Source: Macrolepiota albuminosa (lineage: Eukaryota; Basidiomycota; Agaricomycetes; Agaricales; Agaricaceae). From it: 64,000 nt of DNA. The stretch's first letter is position 1. Each line of letters starts with the position of its first letter. The stretch is from NCBI GenBank assembly GCA_027475525.1, contig JAMWFC010000117.1, positions 2,280,183 to 2,344,182 of the forward strand. The letters are read 5' to 3'. Shown here in pieces: positions 1-11,000 of the stretch. A program made the translations under genes and the position numbers. The notes under the pieces were generated by a model that saw nothing but the letters and a program-made list of their open reading frames with translations, did not search any database and was not told the DNA's origin.

Positions 1-3000
1 CATTTCAAAAGCATATCGTACTAACAAGTCGATCACGACGTTGAGACTATTACTACTTGGATGAGAATTTTCCGAACATAAACGTAATAGCATCCTTGTA
101 CATACCTAGCAGCATCCACACGACTACTTTGCAGAAGGAAGAGAAGGGAGAAGGTGATCAAAACGTCTATGCCAGAAGAGAGTGCGAGGCCCAGAGTGAA
201 CAACCACTTGAAGAAGGGTTAAATTTACACAGAAGGAAGAGGAGAGAGAAAGTCGCTTGCCCTAAATTCCATGGTGAACTTGGAGAAGGATTGAAGGCGT
301 ATCCTATCGAGGGGATTTAAGCTCCAAATGTTAGGCTGGGGATGGAAAAGACTCACATTTCTGCTGCGGTGCCTAGAAGCAGGACATTGATCAGAGTACA
401 ACGAACCACAACACTTGGAACCTACTACACGCCGAAGCTGTACGAGTGAAACGCGTGTTAAAAAGTCTGGTCAAAAGAGCAGAAGACAAAAGACTCGTAC
501 CTAGACGAAAAACAGCTAATACAAGCTGAGAGAAAGCCTTTTTAATTTGTATCATGGCGCGAGAGGCTCATGAGCTTACGACAGGCAGAGTCAGGCGCCA
601 TCGTCGCTTGCTTACTGTAGTAGATGTATTTAACCGTTGTTTCAAGTATACCATGAGAGCCTTACACAAGAATATCCGATGCGCAAAAAAGCTGGTGAAT
701 CAGGTGAAGTCAACTGAGCATGCAGATGAGATTTTGACCCGAGGCTTACCAGTGTACCAAGAAAGTAAGGATCGCCTGACCGTTTGATAATTGATAAGGT
801 TGATCAGGGAACGAGTTGTCTCCATATGCTCACAGTGAATACAATTGAAAGCTTCGATGCTCGTTAGTCAGGAGAGATGACATAGCTCAAAGATATGCTA
901 ACAGCAATATTCCTGAGAGAGTGGGTGGGATAACGTGAGTTTGCAGAGATTTTGGAGTAAAAAGGACAAAGACAGACCAGGGTATAGAATCAATCTTCGC
1001 CGAAACACCATAGTAGAATATCATGTAGTCCCACAAAGCTGACCAGACGAAACACGTATGGCATATCTCAAGAATCCTGCTTTCATGTTGGCCTGTAAAC
1101 CATTTCTTGTTAAGATCCAAAGACGGACCAGGCAAGCAATACCTGATTTGAGTGTCAAGTCCGCGACGCGGGATTGTTAGTATGTAGTACGTACTAGAAC
1201 TTTTAATTGCAAACTATCGGTTGGGTAGAGTTTGAAGTAGAGGACGACCTGAACGGCCACGACTCCAGATAAACTATAAAACGTTCGTCAATCAAAGAGG
1301 ATGGAGGAACGTATTTGTGACGAACAGTGCGGAAAAGAGACCGCAAAGGAGAAGGGCACCTAGGGTCTTTGAAATGTCAACCGAGGTCATAGTTGGGGAT
1401 AATAAGGTACCAAGCTTGTTTCCACTTGCACGTTCATAAGTATGGATCCCTTTTAACACTTTGATCATTTTTTCCTTCTGACAAGACCGATCAAAGAGGT
1501 AGTTATTCAGGGGAAATGTACATGTGGAATTTGTTTCTGCTCGTGTATACTTTGTTACCGAGAAGGGCCGAAAGTGGATTGATTGCATCAGTCTCTAATT
1601 ATGGTGAGGTACATGTAAAGTCAAATTACCCATGCACAAGCTTGTGAGCGAAAAAAGTGCTATATTGCACACACTATTGTGAGCCCACCGTGTGTAAACT
1701 CATCCCTAACTTTCTGATTGCTTCTGCAATATCTCGCGCTTGACTCGCATCGTAACAAGTCGGATACAAGTTCGGGGCAAGTCGCAAATCATCCAGCTGT
1801 CGACCACAAACCGAGGAATTATTTGTAGTGTATGGGCTAAAAGCCATGGCGATGGGTCGCGTCGGAGGCGAAGATTGCATCAAACCGGTTGTCATGTGGT
1901 TGAAAATCGAGTCGGAGTGTGAGAGCGGAGTGTATGAGAGTCGGAGTGTAAGTATAGTGTTTTCAATTAAGAACTACTGAAGAAGAAACATGCCGGATAA
2001 CCAATGCACGAAAAATTTCTGATGGAAAAAAAATTGAAACAAAGGAAAGTCTTTTTTTCTACAGGAAGAAAACAGATGATGGGGTTCTCTTTTCCCATGG
2101 TCACCAGGAACAGGTTCTGGTGCTAGCCCGGTGAGAGTATCTTTACATCTATACACATGATGTGCTGTAAAGGACTGCTTTACGCCAGTCAATGGACGAC
2201 AACAAAACAACGCTGACAGCTTTCACAATCTAGAAGGAGAAGATCCCACCACTACCAAAGCCTTGGTGTGGCCAATACACTGATACACATGATCTCTATA
2301 TTGGGCTCGTGTGTTTGACTACTCTAGACTGATCCTTGAGTCACTTTATTACAGTTTGATTTCCCGGATTCATTTTAAGTTCTGCAAGTTTTGAAGTGTC
2401 TATGCAAGGTCCGACCGTTGGTTACACACGGACGCCCGGCATCAGACGCTGAACCAGGCTGTGTAGTGGACTTACAACACATTACTTTGGCAGACAAAAA
2501 CCTCCGGACATGTCTTGACATGTAGTCGTTTAGGACCTGCTCCAGACCCCAGCGTGAGTAACCGCATAAATATTGTTTCCCTTGGCCAGAACATTGTCAA
2601 TGTACAGACAAGCCATACGTACGAAGAGTGGGTTCTCCCGCCGCCCACATGTAACTCACAAGCTTCCTCGTCGCTAAAACCCATCGCACACCTTTTAGCG
2701 TGGAAACGCGCACTATTCAATCAACCGCTTGGGCTTTTTCCCCATTTGTGTGGTTATTTTAGGTATTGATGGTGGAGTTTATACATAGAACAAGTGATAC
2801 AGCGGCAGTGTTCCGACGGCAGATTTTCTTGAAAGTTGATGCATGATGCGTCGTAGAAGCTTAGAGGACCCTGTCGAATTGCGCAGTTCGCCTTGCCCGA
2901 CTGATTGAAGAAGAAGAAATCTGTTTATTCCGCCGGCAAGCCGCACTACAGGGCTAAGAGGCGGGGTAAAGTACGGCTTGTACTCTAGGTCTGCTATTTA

Positions 3001-3104
3001 CAATGTTGTCCGTTATCTTGGTGTGCAAGATTTTTAGTGTTTGTATTATACCTTTCCTCGCAGAGTTGTCCGTGGCGTGTGTCATTGACGTGGTCACATC
3101 GCGA
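1..3104. other. No recognisable gene
   Basis: About 3.1 kb with only short open frames and no run of spliceable coding sequence that I can tie to a family. A frame near 554-787 has a vague resemblance to a retroelement integrase but is too degenerate to call. It may be decayed transposon or intergenic DNA. Confidence 0.4.
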
Positions 3105-3258
3105 AGTACCTGAGTCTTTGCGTACGCGGGGTGTTTTGACGTCCGGTGGTGTGTGGTTCCTCGTCCCGCCTGTGCTAGGTGAGTACCTGAGTCTTTGCGT
3201 ACGCGGGGTGTTTTGACGTCCGGTGGTGTGTGGTTCCTCGTCCCGCCTGTGCTAGGTG
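3105..3258. repeat. 77-bp exact tandem duplication (seam 1)
   Basis: Bases 3105-3181 are repeated exactly at 3182-3258. The bases just outside do not match, so the duplicated unit is exactly 77 bp. It is one of a series with the same period and unrelated sequence, and is probably an assembly seam. Confidence 0.9.
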
Positions 3259-3440
3259 TCCGTTGCGTTATCGTCCTCCGTCCTCCTCCTCTCCTCTCCT
3301 TCTACGCTTCCCTCTCTCCCTCTCCCTCCCTCTTCCTCTTCTATCAGGCCGTATGCGCCCTCCCTCTCCCCTCCTCTTCTTCGTCATTTTCATCGTCGTT
3401 TTCCGTCGGTCGTTCCTGTCTGCGTGCCTGACTGATTGAT
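3259..3440 (+). other. Pyrimidine-rich tract
   Basis: A strongly C/T-biased stretch, mostly CTC, CCT and TTC, between about 3270 and 3400. Two overlapping open frames here follow from the composition (Pro/Ser/Leu-rich) and have no recognisable domain. It could be a promoter or leader of a gene I cannot see. Confidence 0.4.
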
Positions 3441-3659
3441 CCTCCTCCCTTCAGACCAGGGCCCAGGGGGAGAGGCGTTGAATTACCTACTCGGTCCCTC
3501 GAAAACCGGCATTTCCTCCTATCTTATCTTATCTGATTTCTGCTACAAAGTCTGGACGATACACTCATAGGAGTGTCTCCTGCTGGGGTCAGGACCTGTT
3601 TCTGGGCCGACGAAACCTGTCATCTGTTTCTTAGTCAGCTTTCTTGTAAAAAAAAACGG

Positions 3660-4270
3660 GCTACGTGCAAAGCCGGCTAGCCCCAGTGAGATAATGGCAT
3701 GGGTGCCGCCCAATATTCATATATAGATATTACCTCCAACGTTCGGCGGCCAGAGCGCGCGGCTTTGAGACATTCGCGTTCTTCCGCGCACATCCATATA
3801 TAGATATTACCTCCAACCATTGGGCGGCCAGAGCGCGCCGCTTTGAGACATTCGCGTTCTTCCATACACTCATATCTTATTCGCTGTTAGTAAACTTTTC
3901 ACTGAAGAGAAGGCACTTTCCATTAAAAATGGCACATTGAACATGATATAACAGGTTTCTTTCTCTCTTTTTTTTCCCAAAGAAACACAAATACAGCTGA
4001 AACTTTTATAATATATCACAGAATAATGTGCATACACAAAACTCAAACTGTAAGAGGGCCAGTAGAACTAGAGCGAAGCCGGCTAGCCTCAGTGAGATAA
4101 GGGCATGGTGCCGCCCAATATCCATATATGGATATTACCTCCAACCATTGGGCGGCACGGCTTTGAGACATTCGCGTTCTTCCGCGCACATCTTATATTA
4201 CCTCCATCATTGGGCGGCCAGAGCACGCGACTTTGAGTTCTTTCTCCACCATGCACTCAATATCCTATTT
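3660..4270. repeat. Diverged non-coding repeat module with inverted repeat
   Basis: A module beginning AGCCGGCTAGCC and continuing into GTGCCGCCCAAT and a palindromic ATCCATATATGGAT core occurs near 3669 and near 4078. Parts recur around 3790-3870 and 4190-4240. In the copy at 4108-4160 the arms GTGCCGCCCAAT and ATTGGGCGGCAC form a 12-bp inverted repeat around the core. The copies have diverged by substitutions and small indels, so this is a genuine genomic repeat, unlike the 77-bp seams. It could be a MITE-like or satellite remnant. Confidence 0.6.
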
Positions 4271-5047
4271 ACTGTTAGTCAGCTTTTCACTTCCATTACT
4301 GTCATGTGTCATGATGTGAAATCGGTTCAACATGTGAAATTTGTATTCTGTAACTTAATCTGGCCACCCTCCAAATCCTGAAAAAAAACTGGATAGATAT
4401 TGTATATACAAAGATGATTCTGTGCTTATACTATAAACATCCAAAAGGGTGAAATCAGAACACATTTGATCACCCACCAGGGTTCAGTGAAATAAATTAA
4501 CAAGAATTGTACAAAATTTGAGTAGGTTAAACCCTTTGACACATACATAGTATCTTAAATATAATTTTCCAAGGGATGGAAAGAGGCAGAAAGCCCAAGG
4601 AAGTGGATTCTGTGTTCGATTACAAGAGAGGGTGACAATCTAGGCTGTTGAAACTCCGCATACAGCCAGAGTTAGCTTGTGACACGACTGTGACAACAAT
4701 TTCACTTCCCGGTTTTTTGGTACCTCTTGCTCGGGCATGGGCCGACGTCTCTTACATGTTACTTTTTCTCCTAAAAAAATCATTACATACTAGCTCAGAA
4801 GGTATTCAAGATGGTCTGAAAATTTAAAGACTATACGACATAGGGACAGAGCAACAAAAAAAATGGCAAAAAAAATTTCACTTCCCGACACACGACAGTA
4901 GAAATGGTACATTGAACATGATATATTAATAACAGGTTTCTTAATCTCTTTTTTCCCCAAGGTAACACAAATCCAGCTGACACTTTTATAAGGAAGGATA
5001 TATCCTGCATAGACAAAACTCAAACTGTAAAAGGGCTAGTAGAACCA
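3900..5047. repeat. Pair of diverged ~150-bp direct repeats
   Basis: Bases about 3915-4074 and 4897-5047 share a long similar stretch. Both run from a GGTACATTGAACATGATAT-like start, through AACAGGTTTCTT and a T-rich run, to CAAAACTCAAACTGTAA. They differ by many substitutions and short indels. This is an old dispersed duplication in non-coding DNA, with nothing coding recognised between or within the copies. Confidence 0.6.
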
Positions 5048-5450
5048 TAACACAGAAAGAAAAAGTGCATAACCTGAATCAATTGAATGCATTCACTGCT
5101 GGTGCTGAAAATCTCCAATTGGAAAAGCAGAAAAGAAAAGAAAAGAAAAGCGTCATACTCTTTCCTTGTCTTTTCCCTCGTCTCGACCTCTCTTCTCTCC
5201 ACCACCGAAAATGGTGTGACACGTTTCTTTCTCATTCCTGAAAAAAAGGGAACTGGCTTCCAGCAGCGATGTTATATATTATTAGAAGGACTGAACGGCT
5301 GCAGGCTTACACAAAGCGTATGTACATGCATGTATCACATACTATCGGCGTAGAGTACCATCCTTGACTTGTCGGCGGTACAACCAAGATGTATCGATTC
5401 AAAGTCCACAGTCTGAATCAGCCTGTATGTCTCATATGCCTCCTGCTTCG

Positions 5451-5604
5451 TGTGAAGCGCAGGCTTACACAAACCGTATAAATTACATATGTACTGTACT
5501 ATCGGCGTAAGTACTTTGCCGGCGGTATGTGAAGCGCAGGCTTACACAAACCGTATAAATTACATATGTACTGTACTATCGGCGTAAGTACTTTGCCGGC
5601 GGTA
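5451..5604. repeat. 77-bp exact tandem duplication (seam 2)
   Basis: Bases 5451-5527 are repeated exactly at 5528-5604, period 77. A diverged natural copy of the same motif (GGCTTACACAAA through ACTATCGGCGTA) lies upstream near 5302-5353. A true older repeat therefore exists here as well as the seam. Confidence 0.85.
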
Positions 5605-5623
5605 TAAACAAATGTATTACTAT

Positions 5624-5697
5624 CACTGGGTGCAGGGAATGACATTTTTTTTTAGCAAAACAATGTAAAAACACTATATCATTCCCTGCACCCAGTG
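5624..5697. repeat. Perfect 19-bp inverted repeat (hairpin)
   Basis: Arms CACTGGGTGCAGGGAATGA (5624-5642) and its exact reverse complement (5679-5697) flank a 36-base A/T-rich loop. It lies about 225 bp upstream of the TLC-domain gene. It may be a very small MITE or a structured element. Confidence 0.75.
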
Positions 5698-5921
5698 TAT
5701 ATATTAAAATTTGTATTAATAAATACACGGAGACGACCGGAGCAAACCTCTCCCCAACAAAAAAAATGTCGTAACTGATGGGAGGGACGGGGCTAAGTTT
5801 ATGTGTATGGGAACATAAACCTGATATTCCCAAGCCACGACCTCTCTACGATATCCCAAACCCCTGCGACTAGACTCCCACCCCCACCCCCAAACCCAAG
5901 AAAAGACTAAGGACAAGAGAA

Positions 5922-7208
5922 ATGGGCGCACTAGACACGCTGATAACGAGTACGCTAGGACTGACCAAGTTCCCGCCATTCCTGTCGACGTTTTTATACT
6001 CCTTCGTCGGGTTCTCGATCGTGCATCAGGTGATTGCGCCGTGGGCGAGTAGACGGTGGTTCCCTACTGCCTACGGGTCGAAACCGAAGCGGGCGCAGAA
6101 CGCATGGTGAGTCGAGTCCAGTGCCGAGTCGTGTCGAGTCTAGTCGAGGAAAGGAAAGGATTTGACGTGTGCGGGGTTTTAGGGCGATCCATGTGGTGTC
6201 GCAGGTGCACGCGGTGGTTGTGGTACCGCTTGCGCTGTGGGTGCTGTGCGGGGTTTTAGGGCGATCCATGTGGTGTCGCAGGTGCACGCGGTGGTTGTGG
6301 TACCGCTTGCGCTGTGGGTGCTGTAACGAGCCCCGGAGCGTGTGCGCGACCGGCGTTTGGCTGGGACGATAGGGTCGGCTACGTGCATGCCTTTGCGTGT
6401 GGATATTTTTTGTGGGATAGTTTGGATGCGGTTGTGAATTATACGGATTTAGGGTTCGTTGTGCATGGTGAGGGTTTTTTTTTGCTTGCTTGTTTTCTTG
6501 TTGAGGAAGTCTTCGTTATGCTAGGTGTCGCGTGCTTGATGGTTTATGCAATGTCGTTTGTGAGTCGTCAGGTTTGACAGTTTTTTCGTTTGTTGAAAAA
6601 GGGTAGAAACCGTTTGTGGCGTATTTTGGGCTGCGGTGTTTGCTTTGGGAGACGTAAGTTGTACACGAATGGTTTTTGCGCAGATGTGCTGAGGTACTTT
6701 TGCAGGAGCACGTTCTTTTTGAATATTCATTGGTATGTTTTCGTGTGTTGGTTTTTGGATAGCGTGTTTATGTGGGGACAGGTTCATGGACAAGACGGGT
6801 CGGACGGGCACCACTGCGCAGTTTATCAATGGAATCTTTCTGCTCTCGGCGTTCTTTGGGGTGAGGCTCGTGTATGGAGGCAAAGTGGTATGTGCACCAC
6901 GACCTGGCGCGGCTCATGCTGACGGAAATGCAGTCATTTGATTTCATGCGCACGTTGATTGAGGTGCGGCACGAGATACCGTGGATATACATTATTGTAT
7001 TTGGAGTGGGGAACCTCGTGCTTACGGGTCTCAACTGGCTTTGGTGGGTGTGAACACTTTGTGGAATGCTGGTACTTATGTCTGCAGGTTCACCAAGATG
7101 ATCGGTGCACTGCGACGGCGGTTTGACGAGGGAGAGAAAAAGAATAGAGAACGGGGGGGACTTGCGAATGGGAATGGGGCGGGGAATGGGTACGGGACAA
7201 GTAACTAG
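5922..7208 (+). CDS. TLC-domain membrane protein (TLCD4/TMEM56-like)
   Basis: Multi-pass membrane protein of the TRAM/LAG1/CLN8 (TLC) superfamily, probably in the ER or another endomembrane. It is closer to the TMEM56 group than to ceramide synthases. The ATG at 5922 opens an exon with a hydrophobic segment. Intron 1 (6107 to a TTTTAG acceptor) joins in frame to WAIHVVSQVHAVVVV, the usual HVVS..HA motif. Later exons give FGWDDRVGYVHAFACGYFLW, a DKTGRTGTTAQFINGIFLLS loop and a basic C-terminus (WFTKMIGALRRRF-like, then a Glu/Lys- and Gly/Asn-rich tail) ending at TAG 7206-7208. Seam 3 duplicates the start of exon 2, and the frame shifts by one base near 6322, so the deposited sequence does not translate cleanly. 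The 3' end converges on the metaxin gene 16 bp away. Substrate unknown. Confidence 0.75.
6168..6321. repeat. 77-bp exact tandem duplication (seam 3)
   Basis: Bases 6168-6244 are repeated at 6245-6321 with period 77; the match runs 3 bases further by chance. It duplicates the 3' end of intron 1 and the beginning of exon 2 of the TLC gene. Confidence 0.9.
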
Positions 7209-7224
7209 GACTATGTAGAGTAGA

Positions 7225-8060
7225 TTACTTGAATGCAGCACAGACTTGCTCGCGGACACGGCGTTCCCACGCGACGAGGTTGGGGCGAGAGGAGACTTGG
7301 GCGCGAAGAGCAGGGTCTTTGGAGACGAGGATGGAGTGGAGATAGGCAAAGACGAGGGCGTCGAGGGGCGTTGGCTCGCTGTGGGGGGTGAGCAGGGGTG
7401 GAGTGGGAGAGGGACGACGCACAGAGAGGCGAGGAACCATGTGTCGGTGGCGAGGCGGTCAGAGATGGCGGCGATTGCCTCGGCGGAGCTGGCATAGATG
7501 GAGTCGGAGGATATGCGTGCGCCGAGTGGGGGAAAGAGGGAGACGAGACCAGTGAGCGGGGGCGGCGGGGGCGTGAGGAGGGCAGGGAGGGACGCGGCGG
7601 GCGGCGGGCGGAGGGACAGGAAGGAGTCGCGGGGGGCGGTGAGGAGGAGGGCGGGCTGGACGGCGTTGTGGAGGAGTGCGGTCCAGGCGTGGCTCTCGTC
7701 GCGGGCAGCCTGGTCTCGATAGTCTGGCTCTGGCGGGGCGTGCTGGTCTGCCCACTGTGGGATGCTGTGGGCGGGGAGGAGGGACGCTGCGTCTGCGTGG
7801 AGATTGGGCAGACGCTGGTCGAGTGCGCCTGCAGGGTCAATGTCGGTGCGGAGATGGACAGGGACGCGGCGCAGGGCGAGGTACGCTTGCCACCGCAGAC
7901 ACTCGACGTCGGCGCTGAGGGGCGCGTCGTCGGCAAGCGGCGCGCAGATCCAGAGTGCCGGCGTGGCGTCGACGCGGTGGGCGTGCTGGGCGGCGTATGT
8001 GTGCAACATGTCGTCACGCGTGACTGTGACCCCGCCATGTGCGACGACGAGCCGCATCAT
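7225..8060 (-). CDS. Metaxin / SAM-like mitochondrial outer membrane protein
   Basis: Probable metaxin-type component of the mitochondrial sorting and assembly machinery, which inserts beta-barrel proteins in the outer membrane. The N-terminal part has a glutathione-transferase-like fold pattern (LWICAPLADDAPLSADVECL, with Cys after the DVE segment). It is followed by a helical middle containing YRDQAARDESHAWTALLHN. A 44-nt intron (GTGCGT...CCACAG) joins DTWFLAS to LEPTPLDALVFAYLHSIL, the typical metaxin C-terminal signature. The protein ends NLVAWERRVREQVCAAFK, TAA at 7225. The start is either ATG 8060 (MMRLVVAHGG) or ATG 8009 (MLHTYAAQHA). The first would overlap the VPS54 start on the other strand. 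The family assignment rests on these motifs; which metaxin/SAM paralogue it is remains open. Confidence 0.7.
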
Positions 8061-11000
8061 TTCGCCTGGGACGGCGCAGAGAGCGTCGCGGGGACCACCG
8101 ACGTCCGCCTCGGCCTCTACCCGTCGACGCTCAACCTCGTGCTGCCCCAGCCATGGTCCAGCGTCACCCACGGCTTCCACGGCACGTCCCTCGTTCCCTC
8201 TGTCGCCGTCTACTGACCCTCCCCAGCCATCTCCACCGTCCTCAACAACCCACACAAACAACAGCCACCTCCAAAGCCACACTCTCATCTCCCCACAGTT
8301 GTCCCCGCTGTCCTCCCCCGCGTGCGCAGAGCCGACTTTGACCCGTACCTCCGCGCTGTCCACGACGACTGGGCCCGCTTTACCGCTGGCGTCCCCCACT
8401 CTGTCCCTCCAGCCACGTCTGTCCCTCCCCTCCACTCTGTCCCCCAAGTCTTCTTTTCCCAGTCCTTTTCCCTCGCAGACCCCGCCACCTTTTCCGCAGT
8501 CACCGCCGATGCAGATCCCACCGCCCTCGCCCACTCTCTCCCCCTCCTCGAAAGATTCTCCCACTACGCAGACACCGTCGAACAGCACCTCGTCCTCGAG
8601 ATTTCTCATCGCGCTCCCTCCTTCTTTGCTGCCCTCACAAACTTACACGACCTCCATGCAGAATCAGAACATTGTCTCCAACGCATCGCATCTCTCCGTG
8701 CCCTTCTCACCGACCTCGACTCCAACTCGGCCAAAAAGGGGCTCCACCTCGTCAGGCGCCAGGCGCATCTCTCCGTGCCCTTCTCACCGACCTCGACTCC
8801 AACTCGGCCAAAAAGGGGCTCCACCTCGTCAGGCGCCAGGCCGAGCAGCCAACCTTTCTCAAGTCGCCGACGCCCTCACCAAGTCGCCTCTGTCGTCGAA
8901 ATGGGCCGTGTCGCCCGCGAACTCGTCAGTGCCGCCCAGTGGACTAACGCTCTCCGTGTCATAGAGCAGATCCACTCCATGTGGCACGATCAAAGTCCTG
9001 ATACCCCCATGCCCACTCTCGTAGAGGAAGACCAAGTCCTGCCAGCCAACAAGCTGCCCTTGTCTTCTCTCCGTGCATATGCCGCCCTCCCCCAACACTT
9101 GCGCGCCCTCACTATGGAAATTGCCGCGTCCTTGTCCTCCGAGCTCGTCTCTGTCCTTCGAGATCACCTCTCTCAAGACCACCCCTCACTATGGAAATTG
9201 CCGCGTCCTTGTCCTCCGAGCTCGTCTCTGTCCTTCGAGATCACCTCTCTCAAGACCACGATCCGCTCCTCCGAGACCGTCTCCGACCCTTGATTCAAGG
9301 TCTCGTGCGCACCGAGCCGTAAAGGAAGGTCTCTTGTCCTGGCGCGAAGTTGTCCTAGCCCTCGTCCGCCAAATCGTTCGATCCGTAAGTCCTTGCTTGT
9401 CATACTAGTCGTCGTACAACTTTCATTCAAGCGTCTACCCAAAGACGAGGAAGGAGAACAGCGAAAGCTTTCAATAGGTATGTCCAACCCGCTCCTTCCC
9501 TATCTTTCTCACTCCCTTTAGAACACACTTCCGTGACATGCCCCACACCGAGTTTATCCTCCTCTTGCAAAATCTGTATGCACAACTTTTGACGTGCATC
9601 CAAGGAATACAGTCTCAATCAACCGTCATTGTTGCCATCCTCGAGACTGAAACAATTGGGTACGTTCTCTATTCACATTTCCAACAATCATCTCATATAT
9701 CGTCATTGTTGCCATCCTCGAGACTGAAACAATTGGGTACGTTCTCTATTCACATTTCCAACAATCATCTCATATATCAGTCCTCCATCCACGACTCCCG
9801 CCCTCACGCCCTCCCAAGTCCAAGACGAACTGTCCGACATCCTCGCATCTGCCGCTGAACTCGCCAACACTCAATCCGCCTCCCTCATCGCCTTCCGTCA
9901 CGACGAACACGCTGCTCTCGAACTCGCAGACTTTCTCTCCTTCTTCAATGACTCTTGGGCCTTTGTCGTCCGCTGCGAAGTCCTCTCCCGACGCATGATT
10001 GTCGGTCTCCGAGGCGTCGTCGTCGGCCAAGCCAAATCATTCCTTCAGGCGTTCCATCAGAAAAGGATCACCAGCTCTGCGAAATTGGTCGAGGACGAAC
10101 AGTGGAACCCTGCAGAGATTAGTGCAGGGCTCCAGAGAATTACAGACGCCATCGTTCATTCTGCAGTCGAGGATGCGCCGGAGCTCATTGTCAAGTCTGA
10201 AGGTGCTGCTCAGACGCCAGAGGACCCACCAGCGTCGTCACATACCCCTTTGAAGTCGCCGCCTCAGCGACTCAAGGATGCATATACCAATGGGGCAGCA
10301 GGCTTTGTGGACGTCAAACCAGCGAAACAGCTGCGTATCGAAGACCGGTCGTACTTTGCGGTAAGCGCAACGACAGAAGTACTTGTTCTTCTCTTGGATT
10401 ACCTACGCGTTGTCGTGAATCTGTCGATGCTCACGACGGATGTGATGAGTCGCGTTGTCGAGTTTCTGAAAGCGTTCAATTCGAGGACGTGTCAGGTTGT
10501 CCTTGGTGCGGGCGCAATGAGGTCGGCGGGGTTGAAGAACATCACGGCGAAGCATCTTGGTTAGTCTTCTCTTCTTGGAACATGCTCTGGGTCTGGGTGG
10601 TCTGATGAGGTGGCCGTCCAGCGCTGGCGTCCCAGAGCTTGTCGATCATGTTCGAGTTGATTCCGTACGTTCGTGAAACTTTCCGCCGGCACCTGAGTCC
10701 CAAACAGGCTGTCATGCTCGTAGAGTTTGATAAACTGAAAAGGGTGCGTTCTTTTGCTTCTCCCCGAAGTGAGGTGATGCATTACTGAATTTGGGCGTGT
10801 TCAGGACTACCAAGAACATCAGAACGAAATTCACTCGAAGCTTATCGCGATTATGGGAGACCGGCTTAATGCCCACATCAAATCACTTCAGGTGAGCTGC
10901 CTGCACTCGGATGGGTTGCTCTTTGACCCCTTCGCTTCCTGTTATCGTTACGTGACCCGCAAGAAGGAATGGAAGTGTTCGCGTATGCAATTGCGTTTTC

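Noticed and set aside
554..1140. Possible degenerate integrase (LLTVVDVFNRCF near 617; KTDQGIESIF near 971)
   Set aside because: Spacing between the two motifs is about twice that of copia-type integrases, stops intervene, and no other retroelement domain is near.
6768..8609. 613-residue minus-strand ORF as one protein
   Set aside because: Only its middle is metaxin-like; the ends run antisense to the TLC gene and VPS54, and a 44-nt intron gives a better C-terminus.
7398..8964. Long plus-strand ORFs opposite the metaxin gene and across VPS54 (272 and 400 residues)
   Set aside because: GC-rich antisense and frame-shifted shadows; Arg/Gly/Glu- or Ser/Pro-rich composition and no domains, while the metaxin and VPS54 frames give recognisable proteins.
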